The position numbers and the translations under genes are program-made. Positions 32,766-41,620 of a stretch of DNA of 64,000 bases are shown here, piece after piece. Each line of letters begins with the position of its first letter. Within the stretch, counting starts at the first letter, position 1. This stretch comes from Rhodobiaceae bacterium (GTDB lineage Bacteria > Pseudomonadota > Alphaproteobacteria > Parvibaculales > Parvibaculaceae), in contig JAAWWE010000001.1 of assembly GCA_021404525.1 (NCBI GenBank), positions 434,001 to 498,000 of the forward strand, given 5' to 3'. The notes beneath the pieces are model-generated. The model worked only from the letters and a program-made list of their open reading frames with translations, made no database searches and was not told where the DNA came from.

Positions 32766-33326
32766 TTATTCAGCGGCTGGACGCTTCACCACCACACCAC
32801 CGTCTTTGACGACGACTGGGCTTTCAGCGGGTTTTGGTGATGCGTTCCGATTGGACTTCGCTGCGGCCGCGGGAGCAGGCGCAGGCTGCGGTGTTGCCGC
32901 AGCGCGTGCTGGTTCGCTTGCTTGTGCGTTTTCGGCCAGCGGGTCATCTGAGTGACGGCAATTGCCTTCGAAGAACGCTCCTGTCTCAACAGCCAGTGCC
33001 TCGTGAAGGATGTCACCTTCGACATGACATGTAGAGCAAAGCTGCACGCGGCGACCGCGAATGCCGCCGACAACACGCCCCCGGATGACAATATCATCCG
33101 CGACCACTTCACCGCTAATGGACGCCTGTTCACCGATCGTGATGGACGCAGAGCGAATATCACCCTCAACCGTTCCGTCGATCTGAATGTCGCCGCCGGC
33201 AACCAGATTACCCTGAACCACAAGGTCATTCGAAATGATTGACGGTGCCGTACGCGAGCTCGGACGCCGCTGTGGTGCTGGCTGCGCGCTCACTGGCTTC
33301 TCATTATCCTTCGTGCGTGAAAACAT
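32766..33326 (-). CDS. Bactofilin
   Basis: A 186-residue cytoskeletal protein. The central bactofilin (DUF583) beta-helix domain spans about 38-130 (ISNDLVVQGNLVAGGDIQIDGTVEGDI, repeating hydrophobic/Gly pattern), flanked by a short polar N-terminus and an Ala/Pro-rich C-terminal tail. Bactofilins polymerise on the inner membrane and place peptidoglycan enzymes. The start at 33326 is inside the last 23 bases of the M23 peptidase gene, so the two are translationally coupled; the bactofilin-M23 pair is a known cell-shape module. The MFSRTKDN start has a GGCAGGTAGGT stretch before it. Confidence 0.93.
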   Translation of the reverse strand: MFSRTKDNEKPVSAQPAPQRRPSSRTAPSIISNDLVVQGNLVAGGDIQIDGTVEGDIRSASITIGEQASISGEVVADDIVIRGRVVGGIRGRRVQLCSTCHVEGDILHEALAVETGAFFEGNCRHSDDPLAENAQASEPARAAATPQPAPAPAAAAKSNRNASPKPAESPVVVKDGGVVVKRPAAE

Positions 33327-34683
33327 ACCTACCTGCCTCAATGAACTTTGATGGATCTCTGATCTGGTCGTCGAACCACACTTCATAGTGAAGGTGTGGA
33401 CCGCTTGATCGACCAGAAGACCCAACTTTTCCGATCAAATCTTGAAAACCCACTTCTTGACCAACGGTGACGCTGATCTTGTTGAGGTGAGCGTAGCGAG
33501 TGCGGAACCCATTTCCATGTTCGATTTCGACCATGCGACCATAGGGACCGCGCCTTTCTGCGTAGGTGACCACACCGGGGGCAGGTGCGTAAACAAGTGT
33601 GTTATAGGGCGCGGCCATGTCATATCCAGAATGGAATGCCATGCGGCGCTTGAAAGGGTCCATCCGCGGCCCGAAATCACTTGTAATGCGGTAATTTTCG
33701 AGCGGGGAGGCCAAGGGAAGAAGGCCAACCGTGAAATTCAAAGCAGCCAGATGATCAAGGTTCTGCGCGATGCGCTGAACCTGACGGTTGAACGAGGTCG
33801 CGGTGCCACCGCCTGCCAGCCCGTCGCTGCCGACGAGATCAATGTAAGGACCGCCACTCGCAATGCCGTCTGCGTCTACCCGTTCCATGAATTCTTCTGG
33901 AGACGTCACGCCAGTCATAGCAATTACATGCTCAAGCTCGCGGATTTCTCTGTCCGTCGCTTCTTCCATGGAATTGATCAGGCTCTGCTGCGCTTGATCA
34001 AGGCTTGATAGACGCGTCTCAAGATCGAAACTTGGATCGCTGCCGAAAACCGATCCTCTCAGGAGGCCGCCAAACATAAGAGGCGTTTCGCCGGAGAGGA
34101 CATTAAATAGGCTGGATGATTGGTCTGCTGTGCCCAAGGTCGTCACGGTTTCGGACCGTGAAACCCGCGGTGCGCCAGGCGCTTCTGCGAGCGACATCAT
34201 CACTTTATTGCTGCGGCTGCCGTTAGACCCGCTTGATTGAGTTTCGGCAATGCGCGAGCGCAGTGAGTTTAGTGATTGAACAGCGGCTTCGCGGTGATTC
34301 AGGACTTCAGCAATCTGATCGTGCTTGGCTTCCAGTTCCTGCGTGGTCGCGATGAAGCGCTCCTGCGCCAGAATCAATTGACCGTTGAGATCGTCATAGG
34401 ACGCTTGCATCTGGGCAATACGTTCTTCATAGGCCGCCTGGACCTTCACGAAGCGCCGATCCTTCGATGCGATAATCTGTTCTTTGAAGACAACATTTAC
34501 AGACGTGAACGCAACCCACGACAAAAAGCCGACGGCAATCGCCGCCATGCCGATCTGAGCCAAGGGCGACAGTGAAATAAACTGCACATGTCCGTGACTT
34601 CTCAGATAAATCTGACGCTCTGCATACAGGTGGGCGACCATTACGCGCGCCCTGTCCATCAATCTTGAGATGGTTTCAACCAT
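33304..34683 (-). CDS. M23 family peptidoglycan endopeptidase with transmembrane anchor
   Basis: A 459-residue LytM/M23 metallopeptidase facing the periplasm. One transmembrane segment (about 41-66) is followed by a coiled coil (about 75-150), a Ser/Gly-rich linker, then the catalytic domain. The zinc residues are His351 and Asp355 in HSGYD, with His430 and His432 in GPHLHYE, so it should be active. It is followed by, and overlaps, the bactofilin gene; known bactofilin partners of this type are localised by bactofilin to direct wall growth or curvature. Promoter-region TTAAC motifs are at 34768-34786. Confidence 0.92.
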   Translation of the reverse strand: MVETISRLMDRARVMVAHLYAERQIYLRSHGHVQFISLSPLAQIGMAAIAVGFLSWVAFTSVNVVFKEQIIASKDRRFVKVQAAYEERIAQMQASYDDLNGQLILAQERFIATTQELEAKHDQIAEVLNHREAAVQSLNSLRSRIAETQSSGSNGSRSNKVMMSLAEAPGAPRVSRSETVTTLGTADQSSSLFNVLSGETPLMFGGLLRGSVFGSDPSFDLETRLSSLDQAQQSLINSMEEATDREIRELEHVIAMTGVTSPEEFMERVDADGIASGGPYIDLVGSDGLAGGGTATSFNRQVQRIAQNLDHLAALNFTVGLLPLASPLENYRITSDFGPRMDPFKRRMAFHSGYDMAAPYNTLVYAPAPGVVTYAERRGPYGRMVEIEHGNGFRTRYAHLNKISVTVGQEVGFQDLIGKVGSSGRSSGPHLHYEVWFDDQIRDPSKFIEAGRYVFTHEG

Positions 34684-34767
34684 GCCCCTCTACAACCCCT
34701 TGTAACCCCACAGGCAAACTAGGACGCAATTCCATCCTATATTGACAAAGATTTCAACAGATGGACC

Positions 34768-34786
34768 TTAACATATCGTATTAACC
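34768..34786. promoter_or_regulatory. Paired TTAAC motifs upstream of the M23 gene
   Basis: TTAAC at 34768-34772 and TTAACC at 34781-34786, 13 bases apart start to start, 85-103 bases before the M23 start. They resemble CtrA half-sites, but the gap between TTAA elements is 9 rather than 7. The divergent spacer 34684-34898 holds nothing else I can name. Confidence 0.3.
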
Positions 34787-34898
34787 TTAAAGCTCACGCG
34801 ACAAAAATGAGTTTTCCACACCCTAATCTCTATCTGAAATTCGGAATCTCCGAACTCCGTGAATGAAAGTGCGTGCTGGACCTTTCGCAGACCAACCT

Positions 34899-35726
34899 TC
34901 AGCCCTCTTTTGGACCATCCGCCAGCGGCTCATAGAGACCCGAGGACAGACCCGCCGCCGCCCGTGCTGCATCATTAAATGGGCGCTTCAGATCACCCTT
35001 AAAATACCGTCGGACGAGGTCATGGAAGGTCGTCTCCTCATCGAGCCGTTGGGCCGCAATTTCTGAGGCAAACCAACGGCTTCCTGCGGCCACATGGCCC
35101 TTTTCTTCTTCATAGATGATTCCGAGTATGTCGGCGCTCGTCTGGTCGCCAGCTCGGACCAGCTTTTCAATCATTGGCGGGGTGACGTCCAAACCACGCG
35201 CCTCAAGCACCATCGGCACAACCGCCAACCTTGCCAGCAGGTTATGTCGAGTGGCGAAGGCGGCATCCCAGAGGCCGTCATGGGCGGGAAGGTCCCCATA
35301 GACGCCTGAAAGCACTTTAAGGCGATCATTTAAGAGGTTGAAATGCTTACCTTCTTCGCTGCCCACCCGCACCCAGTCCGCGGTGAATTCCAGTGGCTGG
35401 TCAGGGCCAAAACGAGCCACCATGTCGAAGGCCAGATCGATGGCATTCAACTCAATATGGGCAAGCGAATGTAAGAGGGCGAAACGGCCTTTCTCACCGC
35501 CAGCGCGCCTGCGCGGCATATCCCGCGGTAAACGCAATTCTGGCCGGTCCGGGCGTGCGGGCCTATCCGGCGGCAGGTCGCCAAAGGCAAAGGCAAGCCT
35601 GCCATCTGCCCAGGCCACCCCCACCTGTTGCGCGAGGCACGCCTTTGCGTCCGCGTCAGCGGTTTGAAGCACGTCCAAGGCAGCCTGGCCAATCGTGCCG
35701 GGTAGAGGTTTGAGATCTGGCTGCAT
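34899..35726 (-). CDS. DUF455 family ferritin-like protein
   Basis: A 275-residue helical protein of the DUF455 group. Carboxylate and His residues in the four-helix bundle are visible: SLAHIELNAIDLAFDM, VGSEEGKHFNLLNDRL, VPMVLEARGLDVTPPM and IYEEEKGHVAAGSRWF, giving two Glu-x-x-His-like sites that fit a diiron centre. The function of the family is not established. Its ATG overlaps the stop of bcp (TAATG), so both are one transcript; a link to iron or peroxide handling would fit the pairing. Confidence 0.85.
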   Translation of the reverse strand: MQPDLKPLPGTIGQAALDVLQTADADAKACLAQQVGVAWADGRLAFAFGDLPPDRPARPDRPELRLPRDMPRRRAGGEKGRFALLHSLAHIELNAIDLAFDMVARFGPDQPLEFTADWVRVGSEEGKHFNLLNDRLKVLSGVYGDLPAHDGLWDAAFATRHNLLARLAVVPMVLEARGLDVTPPMIEKLVRAGDQTSADILGIIYEEEKGHVAAGSRWFASEIAAQRLDEETTFHDLVRRYFKGDLKRPFNDAARAAAGLSSGLYEPLADGPKEG

Positions 35727-36196
35727 TAGAGGGCTTTCGCCGCCTCAAGCACTTCGTCCGCATGACCTTTTACCCGCACTTTCGGCCAGATCTTGACGAT
35801 TTTGCCTTCTGCATTGATCAAAATGGTTGAGCGGACGATACCCATGAAAACTTTGCCGTAGAGCTTCTTTTCCTGCCAGACGCCGTATTTTTCGAGCATC
35901 GCACCGCTTTCGTCTGATGCGAGCGTCACGGACAGGTCATGTTTGGCTTTGAACTTGTCGTGGCGCTCGACGCTGTCCTTGGAAACGCCGACAACCACCG
36001 TATTGGCCTTCTTGAAGGCAGCGGCATGGCCTGAAAAATCAATGGCCTCGGTCGTGCAGCCAGGGGTCATGTCTTTTGGGTAGAAATAGAGCACAACATT
36101 CTGACCTTTGAGGTCTGCGAGGCGGACTTTACCGCCCCCGTCGGTCGGAAGGGAAAAAGCGGGGGCTTTCAAGCCCTCTTTAAGCTCTTTGGCCAT
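35726..36196 (-). CDS. bcp: Thioredoxin-dependent peroxiredoxin, BCP/PrxQ type
   Basis: A 156-residue cytoplasmic peroxidase that reduces hydroperoxides. The peroxidatic Cys47 lies in KDMTPGCTTE. E. coli BCP has a second, resolving cysteine five residues on; here that position (Cys47+5) is Ile, and no other cysteine is present, so it is a 1-Cys form needing an external thiol. The protein ends as expected. It is the first gene of a bcp-DUF455 operon. The 298 bases between it and the divergent YhdP-like gene contain no gene I can support. Confidence 0.93.
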   Translation of the reverse strand: MAKELKEGLKAPAFSLPTDGGGKVRLADLKGQNVVLYFYPKDMTPGCTTEAIDFSGHAAAFKKANTVVVGVSKDSVERHDKFKAKHDLSVTLASDESGAMLEKYGVWQEKKLYGKVFMGIVRSTILINAEGKIVKIWPKVRVKGHADEVLEAAKAL

Positions 36197-36494
36197 ATTT
36201 TCAGGTCTCTTTCATAAGAAGGGTGAGCGATGGGCGATGCCACGACCGGGGGAGCACGTAGCAGGTCCCGTTCTTCGGCAGATTCATCGCCAGAAACTAG
36301 CGGAGTTTGAGATATTTCAACACCTTGGTGCCACATTTATGAGACATCTAGGTCAGGAGCCTATAGGCACCTTGATTGAGAGGACTATGGGCGTCTTAGA
36401 CGGAATGATTGGGCACACTGACGCGGCGGGTTGATCTGCCCAGTGAGACCCAGCAGCCAGTGACTCCCAGCGGCAAGATGAGGCGACAACAGAA

Positions 36495-39400
36495 TTGATC
36501 CGGCCAGCGGTCAAATATGGACTGGAAGCGCTCGGCGTCCTTGTGACGGCGGCGACAGTGCTGTTGGCTTTGCTTGTCTGGCGGCTAGCAGCGGGACCGG
36601 TGCCTCTCAGCTTCCTCAACGAGACGATCCTGGAACAGGCCAATGCTGAATTGCAGCAGGGAACGCTGACCCTGCAGGACACGATGCTTCTTTGGGTTCC
36701 AGAAGATCGGCAGTTGGTGATTAGTCTGCTCGGCGCAGAACTCTATGACGCGGCGGACGAGCCAGTCGTCACAGTGCCGGAAATCCGGATTGACCTCAGA
36801 GCGAGATCATTGCTTCGCGGAAGTGTGGCATTGCAAAGCGTGGAACTGGTTGGGGTCAGCGCCGCGATCGTGCGCAGGCCCGACACAGGTGTCCAACTCT
36901 CGCTTACAGATAACCCTGATCAGGCGGACGCTGAAGCCTTGATCAGTCTGGAAGACGTCATGACACAGCTGGCTGCCCCTCCAAGTGACGAGGGGCTTTT
37001 GGGCGAGCTGCAATCCTTTGGTATTCGAAGCGGTGCGTTGCGCTTCATCGACAAAGTGAATGAGGTGGAATGGAAGACCGATGATGCGACGCTTGAGCTG
37101 AGTAGAAGTCTTGATGGTGTAACCGCATATCTGGATGCAGAGTTGGTCGCTGGGGATGCACGGCTCGACCTGGAAATGTTGGGAAGCGCACCTGCCGGTG
37201 CCGACAGGGTCAGGTTTGATGTCAAAGGAAGCGGGTTCGTTCCCGCTGCCCTTGCGCGCAATGCACCTATCTTCTCCGACTTTGCATTGCTTGATGCACC
37301 AATCTCCGGAGATGGCACTGTTACAATTGGTAAGAACGGCGTCTGGTTGGGTGCAGAGCTAGATCTCACCATCGATGCTGGAACCGCGCGTCTGCCTGAC
37401 CGGTCTGAGCCTTTCGTCATAGATGGGGCGACCGCAGAACTCACGCTTGATCCCGCAGAGAACATCTTGCTGCTCAAACGGCTGGACTTTGAAGCCGGGA
37501 ACAATAAAGGCACGATAAGCGGCAATGCCGTTTATGACCAACCGGAAGGGTTTCATGTTTCCGGTGCGACCGTCGCGCTGAACGCCAAAGACCTCGCTTT
37601 AGATATTGCGGGCTTTACTGAAGGGGTTTCAGACATTGACGCCATTTCCTTCTCTGGCCGGTTGGATTTCGACAATCTCGCCGCAGACATCAGCGCACTT
37701 TCCATCCGTGTCGGCAAAGGCGTTCTCGCTCTTTCGGGACGGATTGCTGACCACCCTGAATCTCCAGCGATTGCGGCGCAAGGCGAAGCTTCGAATATTG
37801 AGACTGAGCGGTTGAGGGACATCTGGCCTTTGCCCCTCGCAAAGGGTGCCCGTGAATGGTTCGCGGAAAATGTCAGCGGTGGGACGATCACAAGCGCAGC
37901 GATCAATATAGACCTTGCTGGCGGCATGATTGCGGCTGCGGATCGTCAGGAAAAATTGCCTGATGAGGCGCTCGACCTTGAATTCAAGATGTCCGGTGCG
38001 ACAGTGAAATATCTTGGGGAGCTTCCGCCGCTCCGGCGTGTCGGCGGCAGGGGGCATCTGAAAGGTGATCGGTTCGACGCTTGGGTGGACCGTGCCTATA
38101 TCGATATCGCAAACGACCGACTTCAGATCAACTCCGGTCATTTTGCCGCCACAGCGCTACACATCAAAGGGGGACCAGGCGAAATTGAGATGAATGTTGC
38201 GGGCGCAACCGCGACAGTCCTTGCCTTGTTGGATCACGAGCCGCTTGGATTTATCTCACGTTTCGGCATGGACCCGGCGATTGTTGGGGGGTATGGCGAC
38301 GTGCAGGCCTCTTTGACGCTACCACTGGCCAAAGATGTGACTATGGACGATGTGGGATTCTCTGGCCGCGCTGTAGCCCGTGATGTTGGTCTTCCTGACA
38401 TAATCGATGGTGTCTCCATCGATGGCGGTGAGCTGATTGTCCAGGTCGAACGTCAGGGACTGCAGGCGGAAGGGCCGATCACGTTAAATGGTGTACCGGT
38501 CAATCTTGCATGGCAGGAAACATTCGAGAGCGGCAGCGAACCATCAAGCATCTTCCGCCTGCGAAGCACAACCAACGACGAACAGCGTGATGCGCTGGGT
38601 CTCCGCGTCGGAACGATCGTCAATGGACCCATCACATCGGATGTAACTGTACGCGGGTCCGGTCCGGATCTCGTTGATGGAACGGTCACCATGTTGCTGA
38701 CGGACGCCATCCTCAAGCAAGAGACCATCTTGTGGTCGAAACCAGCTGGGTCTCCGGCTCAGGGTCGGTTCAATCTTGTTTTTGAAGACGAGGGAAGAGT
38801 GCGCCTCAATGCCATCGCAATAGCAGGTACGGAGATCGACCTTACAGGGTCAGTCTTGCTCGCGGATAATGGTGATGTGCTGGAGATTGTACTACCAAAT
38901 GCTCGTCTCGGTTCTGAGACGGAAGCAAGCTTCCGTGCGATGCGACTAGACAACGGTGTCCTCGAGATGCACGCCGAGGGGCCCCGGTTTGACGCAAGAG
39001 GTGTCCTCACCAATCTGTTCTCCGGCAGCGCTACCCCCGTGTCAGCAGCAGAGACTCAGGTGGCCGAACCTGCTCTGGCATCCGAGGTCACTGACGAGAT
39101 TGAAATGGCGCCGCTCCCTGCGATTGCAGCAGAAGAGGAAACGAACATCTCCTTAACGGCGCGCTTCCCCACAACGCTGGCACATGGCGATGTCCGCACA
39201 CAAAACGTGGATGTCGATCTGTTGATATTGAAGGGAGAAACCCAGCGGTTGGTTGTCTCCGGTGATTTTGAGGGTAACGCCAAGCTCCTGGCAACCATCA
39301 CGCCAACTCCGGAGGGGCGCAGAGGTCTAACTGCAGAGTCAAATGATGCCGGAAGCGTGCTCAGAGGCATCGACATGTATGAGAGCATGCGCGGTGGCCG

Positions 39401-39980
39401 GCTCAATCTGACAGGTACATTCGACGATATGGCGCCCGGCGCTCCCTTGAATGGGCATGCTGTGGTGGATAATTTCCGCATCGTGAATGCGCCACTGCTC
39501 GCCAATCTGCTGACGGTGGGCTCCCTTACCGGTATAGGCGACACGCTTCAGGGTGAAGGCATTCGCTTCGTCAAGCTTGATATGCCTTTCCAGATGACAA
39601 CGGAGAGGTTCCACGTTCTCGACGCGACGATGAGTGGACCGGCGATTGGTCTCACCATTAAAGGGCAGGTTGATCGTGCAGAGGGTATCTTTGATCTCAA
39701 CGGTACGATCGTGCCGGCCTACACGTTGAACTCTGCACTCGGTGCTGTACCTATTCTCGGTGATATTCTGGTCGGCAGGGATGGAGAGGGCATTTTCGCT
39801 GCAACCTACGCTATGCGCGGCACAACCGAGCAGCCAATCATCACCGTGAACCCTCTGGCAGCACTCGCGCCTGGCTTCCTAAGGCGAATCTTTGAATTTG
39901 GGGAAGTCATGGAGCCGGAAGCGCCAACAACGGCGGAAAACGGTGCGTCACAGGTCCCAGCCCCGGTCCCCCAACCCTGA
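36495..39980 (+). CDS. YhdP/AsmA-like envelope protein (DUF3971)
   Basis: A 1161-residue membrane-anchored protein. Residues 9-33 form the single anchor; the rest is a long, beta-rich repeat structure typical of bridge-like lipid transporters, with DUF3971 in the middle and AsmA-like C-terminal segments (GLTIKGQVDRAEGIFDLNGTIVPAYTLN). YhdP, TamB and AsmA-type proteins are thought to carry phospholipids between inner and outer membranes. The only start available near the anchor is a TTG at 36495, with GAGG 11 bases before. A low-complexity region of Ala/Glu/Pro occurs near residue 850. The last bases overlap an open but unused frame of the next gene. Confidence 0.87.
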   Translation: MIRPAVKYGLEALGVLVTAATVLLALLVWRLAAGPVPLSFLNETILEQANAELQQGTLTLQDTMLLWVPEDRQLVISLLGAELYDAADEPVVTVPEIRIDLRARSLLRGSVALQSVELVGVSAAIVRRPDTGVQLSLTDNPDQADAEALISLEDVMTQLAAPPSDEGLLGELQSFGIRSGALRFIDKVNEVEWKTDDATLELSRSLDGVTAYLDAELVAGDARLDLEMLGSAPAGADRVRFDVKGSGFVPAALARNAPIFSDFALLDAPISGDGTVTIGKNGVWLGAELDLTIDAGTARLPDRSEPFVIDGATAELTLDPAENILLLKRLDFEAGNNKGTISGNAVYDQPEGFHVSGATVALNAKDLALDIAGFTEGVSDIDAISFSGRLDFDNLAADISALSIRVGKGVLALSGRIADHPESPAIAAQGEASNIETERLRDIWPLPLAKGAREWFAENVSGGTITSAAINIDLAGGMIAAADRQEKLPDEALDLEFKMSGATVKYLGELPPLRRVGGRGHLKGDRFDAWVDRAYIDIANDRLQINSGHFAATALHIKGGPGEIEMNVAGATATVLALLDHEPLGFISRFGMDPAIVGGYGDVQASLTLPLAKDVTMDDVGFSGRAVARDVGLPDIIDGVSIDGGELIVQVERQGLQAEGPITLNGVPVNLAWQETFESGSEPSSIFRLRSTTNDEQRDALGLRVGTIVNGPITSDVTVRGSGPDLVDGTVTMLLTDAILKQETILWSKPAGSPAQGRFNLVFEDEGRVRLNAIAIAGTEIDLTGSVLLADNGDVLEIVLPNARLGSETEASFRAMRLDNGVLEMHAEGPRFDARGVLTNLFSGSATPVSAAETQVAEPALASEVTDEIEMAPLPAIAAEEETNISLTARFPTTLAHGDVRTQNVDVDLLILKGETQRLVVSGDFEGNAKLLATITPTPEGRRGLTAESNDAGSVLRGIDMYESMRGGRLNLTGTFDDMAPGAPLNGHAVVDNFRIVNAPLLANLLTVGSLTGIGDTLQGEGIRFVKLDMPFQMTTERFHVLDATMSGPAIGLTIKGQVDRAEGIFDLNGTIVPAYTLNSALGAVPILGDILVGRDGEGIFAATYAMRGTTEQPIITVNPLAALAPGFLRRIFEFGEVMEPEAPTTAENGASQVPAPVPQP

Positions 39981-40074
39981 GTCTGGCGCCGATATTTGGC
40001 GTGTAGGCCTTTTCAGGACTAAAGTGACACCATCGTCATTTCGAACTGAACACCTTGGAGGAGGGGCCAATTCA

Positions 40075-41229
40075 ATGACCGGTACTCAGACTACACCCGA
40101 AAATCAAAAAAGCATGACCATCGACCCAGCTTACGATGCTGTGGCGCCGGATGATTTTCCGGCCATGATGGAAGTTGACCGCTACGGAAGTCGGTCTACC
40201 GCGTTCGACAAAATTATTTCTGCGACCCACGATCACTTCTGGGACCCGCTCGATACCAAATATATCGACTTCTCCAGTCCCTGGGATCTTGAGCGGGACA
40301 TGCTGATCTCTGAAGACATGAACCTCGAGTTGCGCACAGCGGTATCAGACAAGCTCAACCAGGATCAGAAAGTGTTCCTGGTGAACGAGAGCGTGCGCTG
40401 GACAATGTCATCCATCCTGCACGGTGAGCAGGGGGCGCTTAGTCTGTCAGCTTCGCTCTGCCACATCATGCGCGACCCGGGTGCACAGGAATATGCGGCA
40501 AACCAGACACGTGAAGAAGCCCGTCACGTCACTGGTTTTTCTCAATATATCAAAGCACGCTGGGGCAAACCGACACCTTGTGGGCAAGTGTTGGAGAAGC
40601 TGCTTGTTGAGCTGGTCAACACGCCGGTCGTCTGGAAGAAACTTGTGGGCATGCAGATGGTGCTTGAAGGCCTTGCCATGGGGACCTTTGCGAGCTTTTA
40701 CTCCAACGCAAAAGACCCTGTCCTGACCCGTCTGATGCAACTGGTGATGACCGACGAAGCTTTCCATCACAAGTTCGGAAAGATCTGGGCGGATCGCACT
40801 GTGCCCAATCTGCCGGAAGCAGAGCGGGACCAGATTGAAGATTGGGCGCTTGAAGTGTTCATGATGCTCTTCCGCAATTCGAGCGGTCCGGAGCAGAAGA
40901 AAGACATGTACGCCAAAATAGGTCTCGATTGGCAATGGGTGCAATCTGCGCTGATGGAGGCGATGGGCGACAAAGAGGCCCGGCGTCAAATGCGTAAATC
41001 CACCAGCATCTTCCGCACTCTTATCAAGACGCTTCTAAAGGCTGGAATCATCACAGAACGCACCGCGCCGCAATATGCAGCCTATGTGGACATGCAGGAG
41101 CTCTACGCAGAGGGCGATCGCATGGTTGGCGACGACATCGCGGAAGAGGGCATCAAATATCTGAAAGAGATAAATGGTGGGGATGGCAAAGAAGCGATCT
41201 TTGCGCTATCGGGCACAGCTGCTGAATAG
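40075..41229 (+). CDS. Ferritin-like diiron protein of unknown function
   Basis: A 384-residue soluble protein. A four-helix diiron pattern is clear: Glu118 (ILHGEQG), Glu148-x-x-His151 (REEARH), Glu198 (VLEGLAMG) and Glu228-x-x-His231 (DEAFHH). This set is that of ribonucleotide-reductase-R2-like oxidases and AurF-type N-oxygenases. I do not recognise a characterised subfamily. The ATG at 40075 has a very strong GGAGGAGGGG site; an open frame reaches back to 39892 inside the YhdP-like gene, but is unlikely to be used. A strong terminator follows. It may hydroxylate or desaturate a lipid or amine; this is inference. Confidence 0.82.
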   Translation: MTGTQTTPENQKSMTIDPAYDAVAPDDFPAMMEVDRYGSRSTAFDKIISATHDHFWDPLDTKYIDFSSPWDLERDMLISEDMNLELRTAVSDKLNQDQKVFLVNESVRWTMSSILHGEQGALSLSASLCHIMRDPGAQEYAANQTREEARHVTGFSQYIKARWGKPTPCGQVLEKLLVELVNTPVVWKKLVGMQMVLEGLAMGTFASFYSNAKDPVLTRLMQLVMTDEAFHHKFGKIWADRTVPNLPEAERDQIEDWALEVFMMLFRNSSGPEQKKDMYAKIGLDWQWVQSALMEAMGDKEARRQMRKSTSIFRTLIKTLLKAGIITERTAPQYAAYVDMQELYAEGDRMVGDDIAEEGIKYLKEINGGDGKEAIFALSGTAAE

Positions 41230-41256
41230 ACAGTTCAGGATCACTCGGAATGTTAG

Positions 41257-41284
41257 GCCCGGCAGCGCAAGTTGCCGGGCTTTT
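41257..41284 (+). terminator. Intrinsic terminator after the diiron protein gene
   Basis: Arms GCCCGGCA (41257-41264) and TGCCGGGC (41273-41280), perfect, followed by TTTT. It is 28 bases after the stop at 41229. Confidence 0.93.
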
Positions 41285-41620
41285 CTGTGTCAATTCGCGC
41301 CTGACAACAAACACAAAGCGCACTATGTTTGAGGCAACGATTTCAAGGCTCGCAAGATGAGCTAAGAGAAAGCCGAAACGGCGGAAGGGATATTTATGAT
41401 TGTCGGTGTCACCCAGACTGTTGGTGCGAACCACTGAAGAGCAGTGAGTGGCCTCATGTCGATCAAAGGAAACTGCAGTGCAGTTTCTTGACGTGTTCTC
41501 ACTCAATCTCAGTTTCGCGCTGGCGCCAAAGCCGATGACCTGCGGTTCCAAAGGAAGCGTGTGCCGGTCTGTTTTTCGCTGTCCTGCCCAGTATGTGCAG
41601 GCAGAAGCTGGTGACCCAAA
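41285..41620. other. Intergenic region before rsgA with a palindrome
   Basis: No gene is supported in these 336 bases. A near-perfect 19-bp palindrome GAAACTGCA-G-TGCAGTTTC lies at 41469-41487, which may be an operator or hairpin in the rsgA leader. I see no tRNA or other RNA signature. Confidence 0.5.

Noticed and set aside
39892..40074. N-terminal extension of the diiron protein into the YhdP-like gene
   Set aside because: It would be out of frame inside another gene and lacks a ribosome site, while GGAGGAGGGG stands right before the ATG at 40075.
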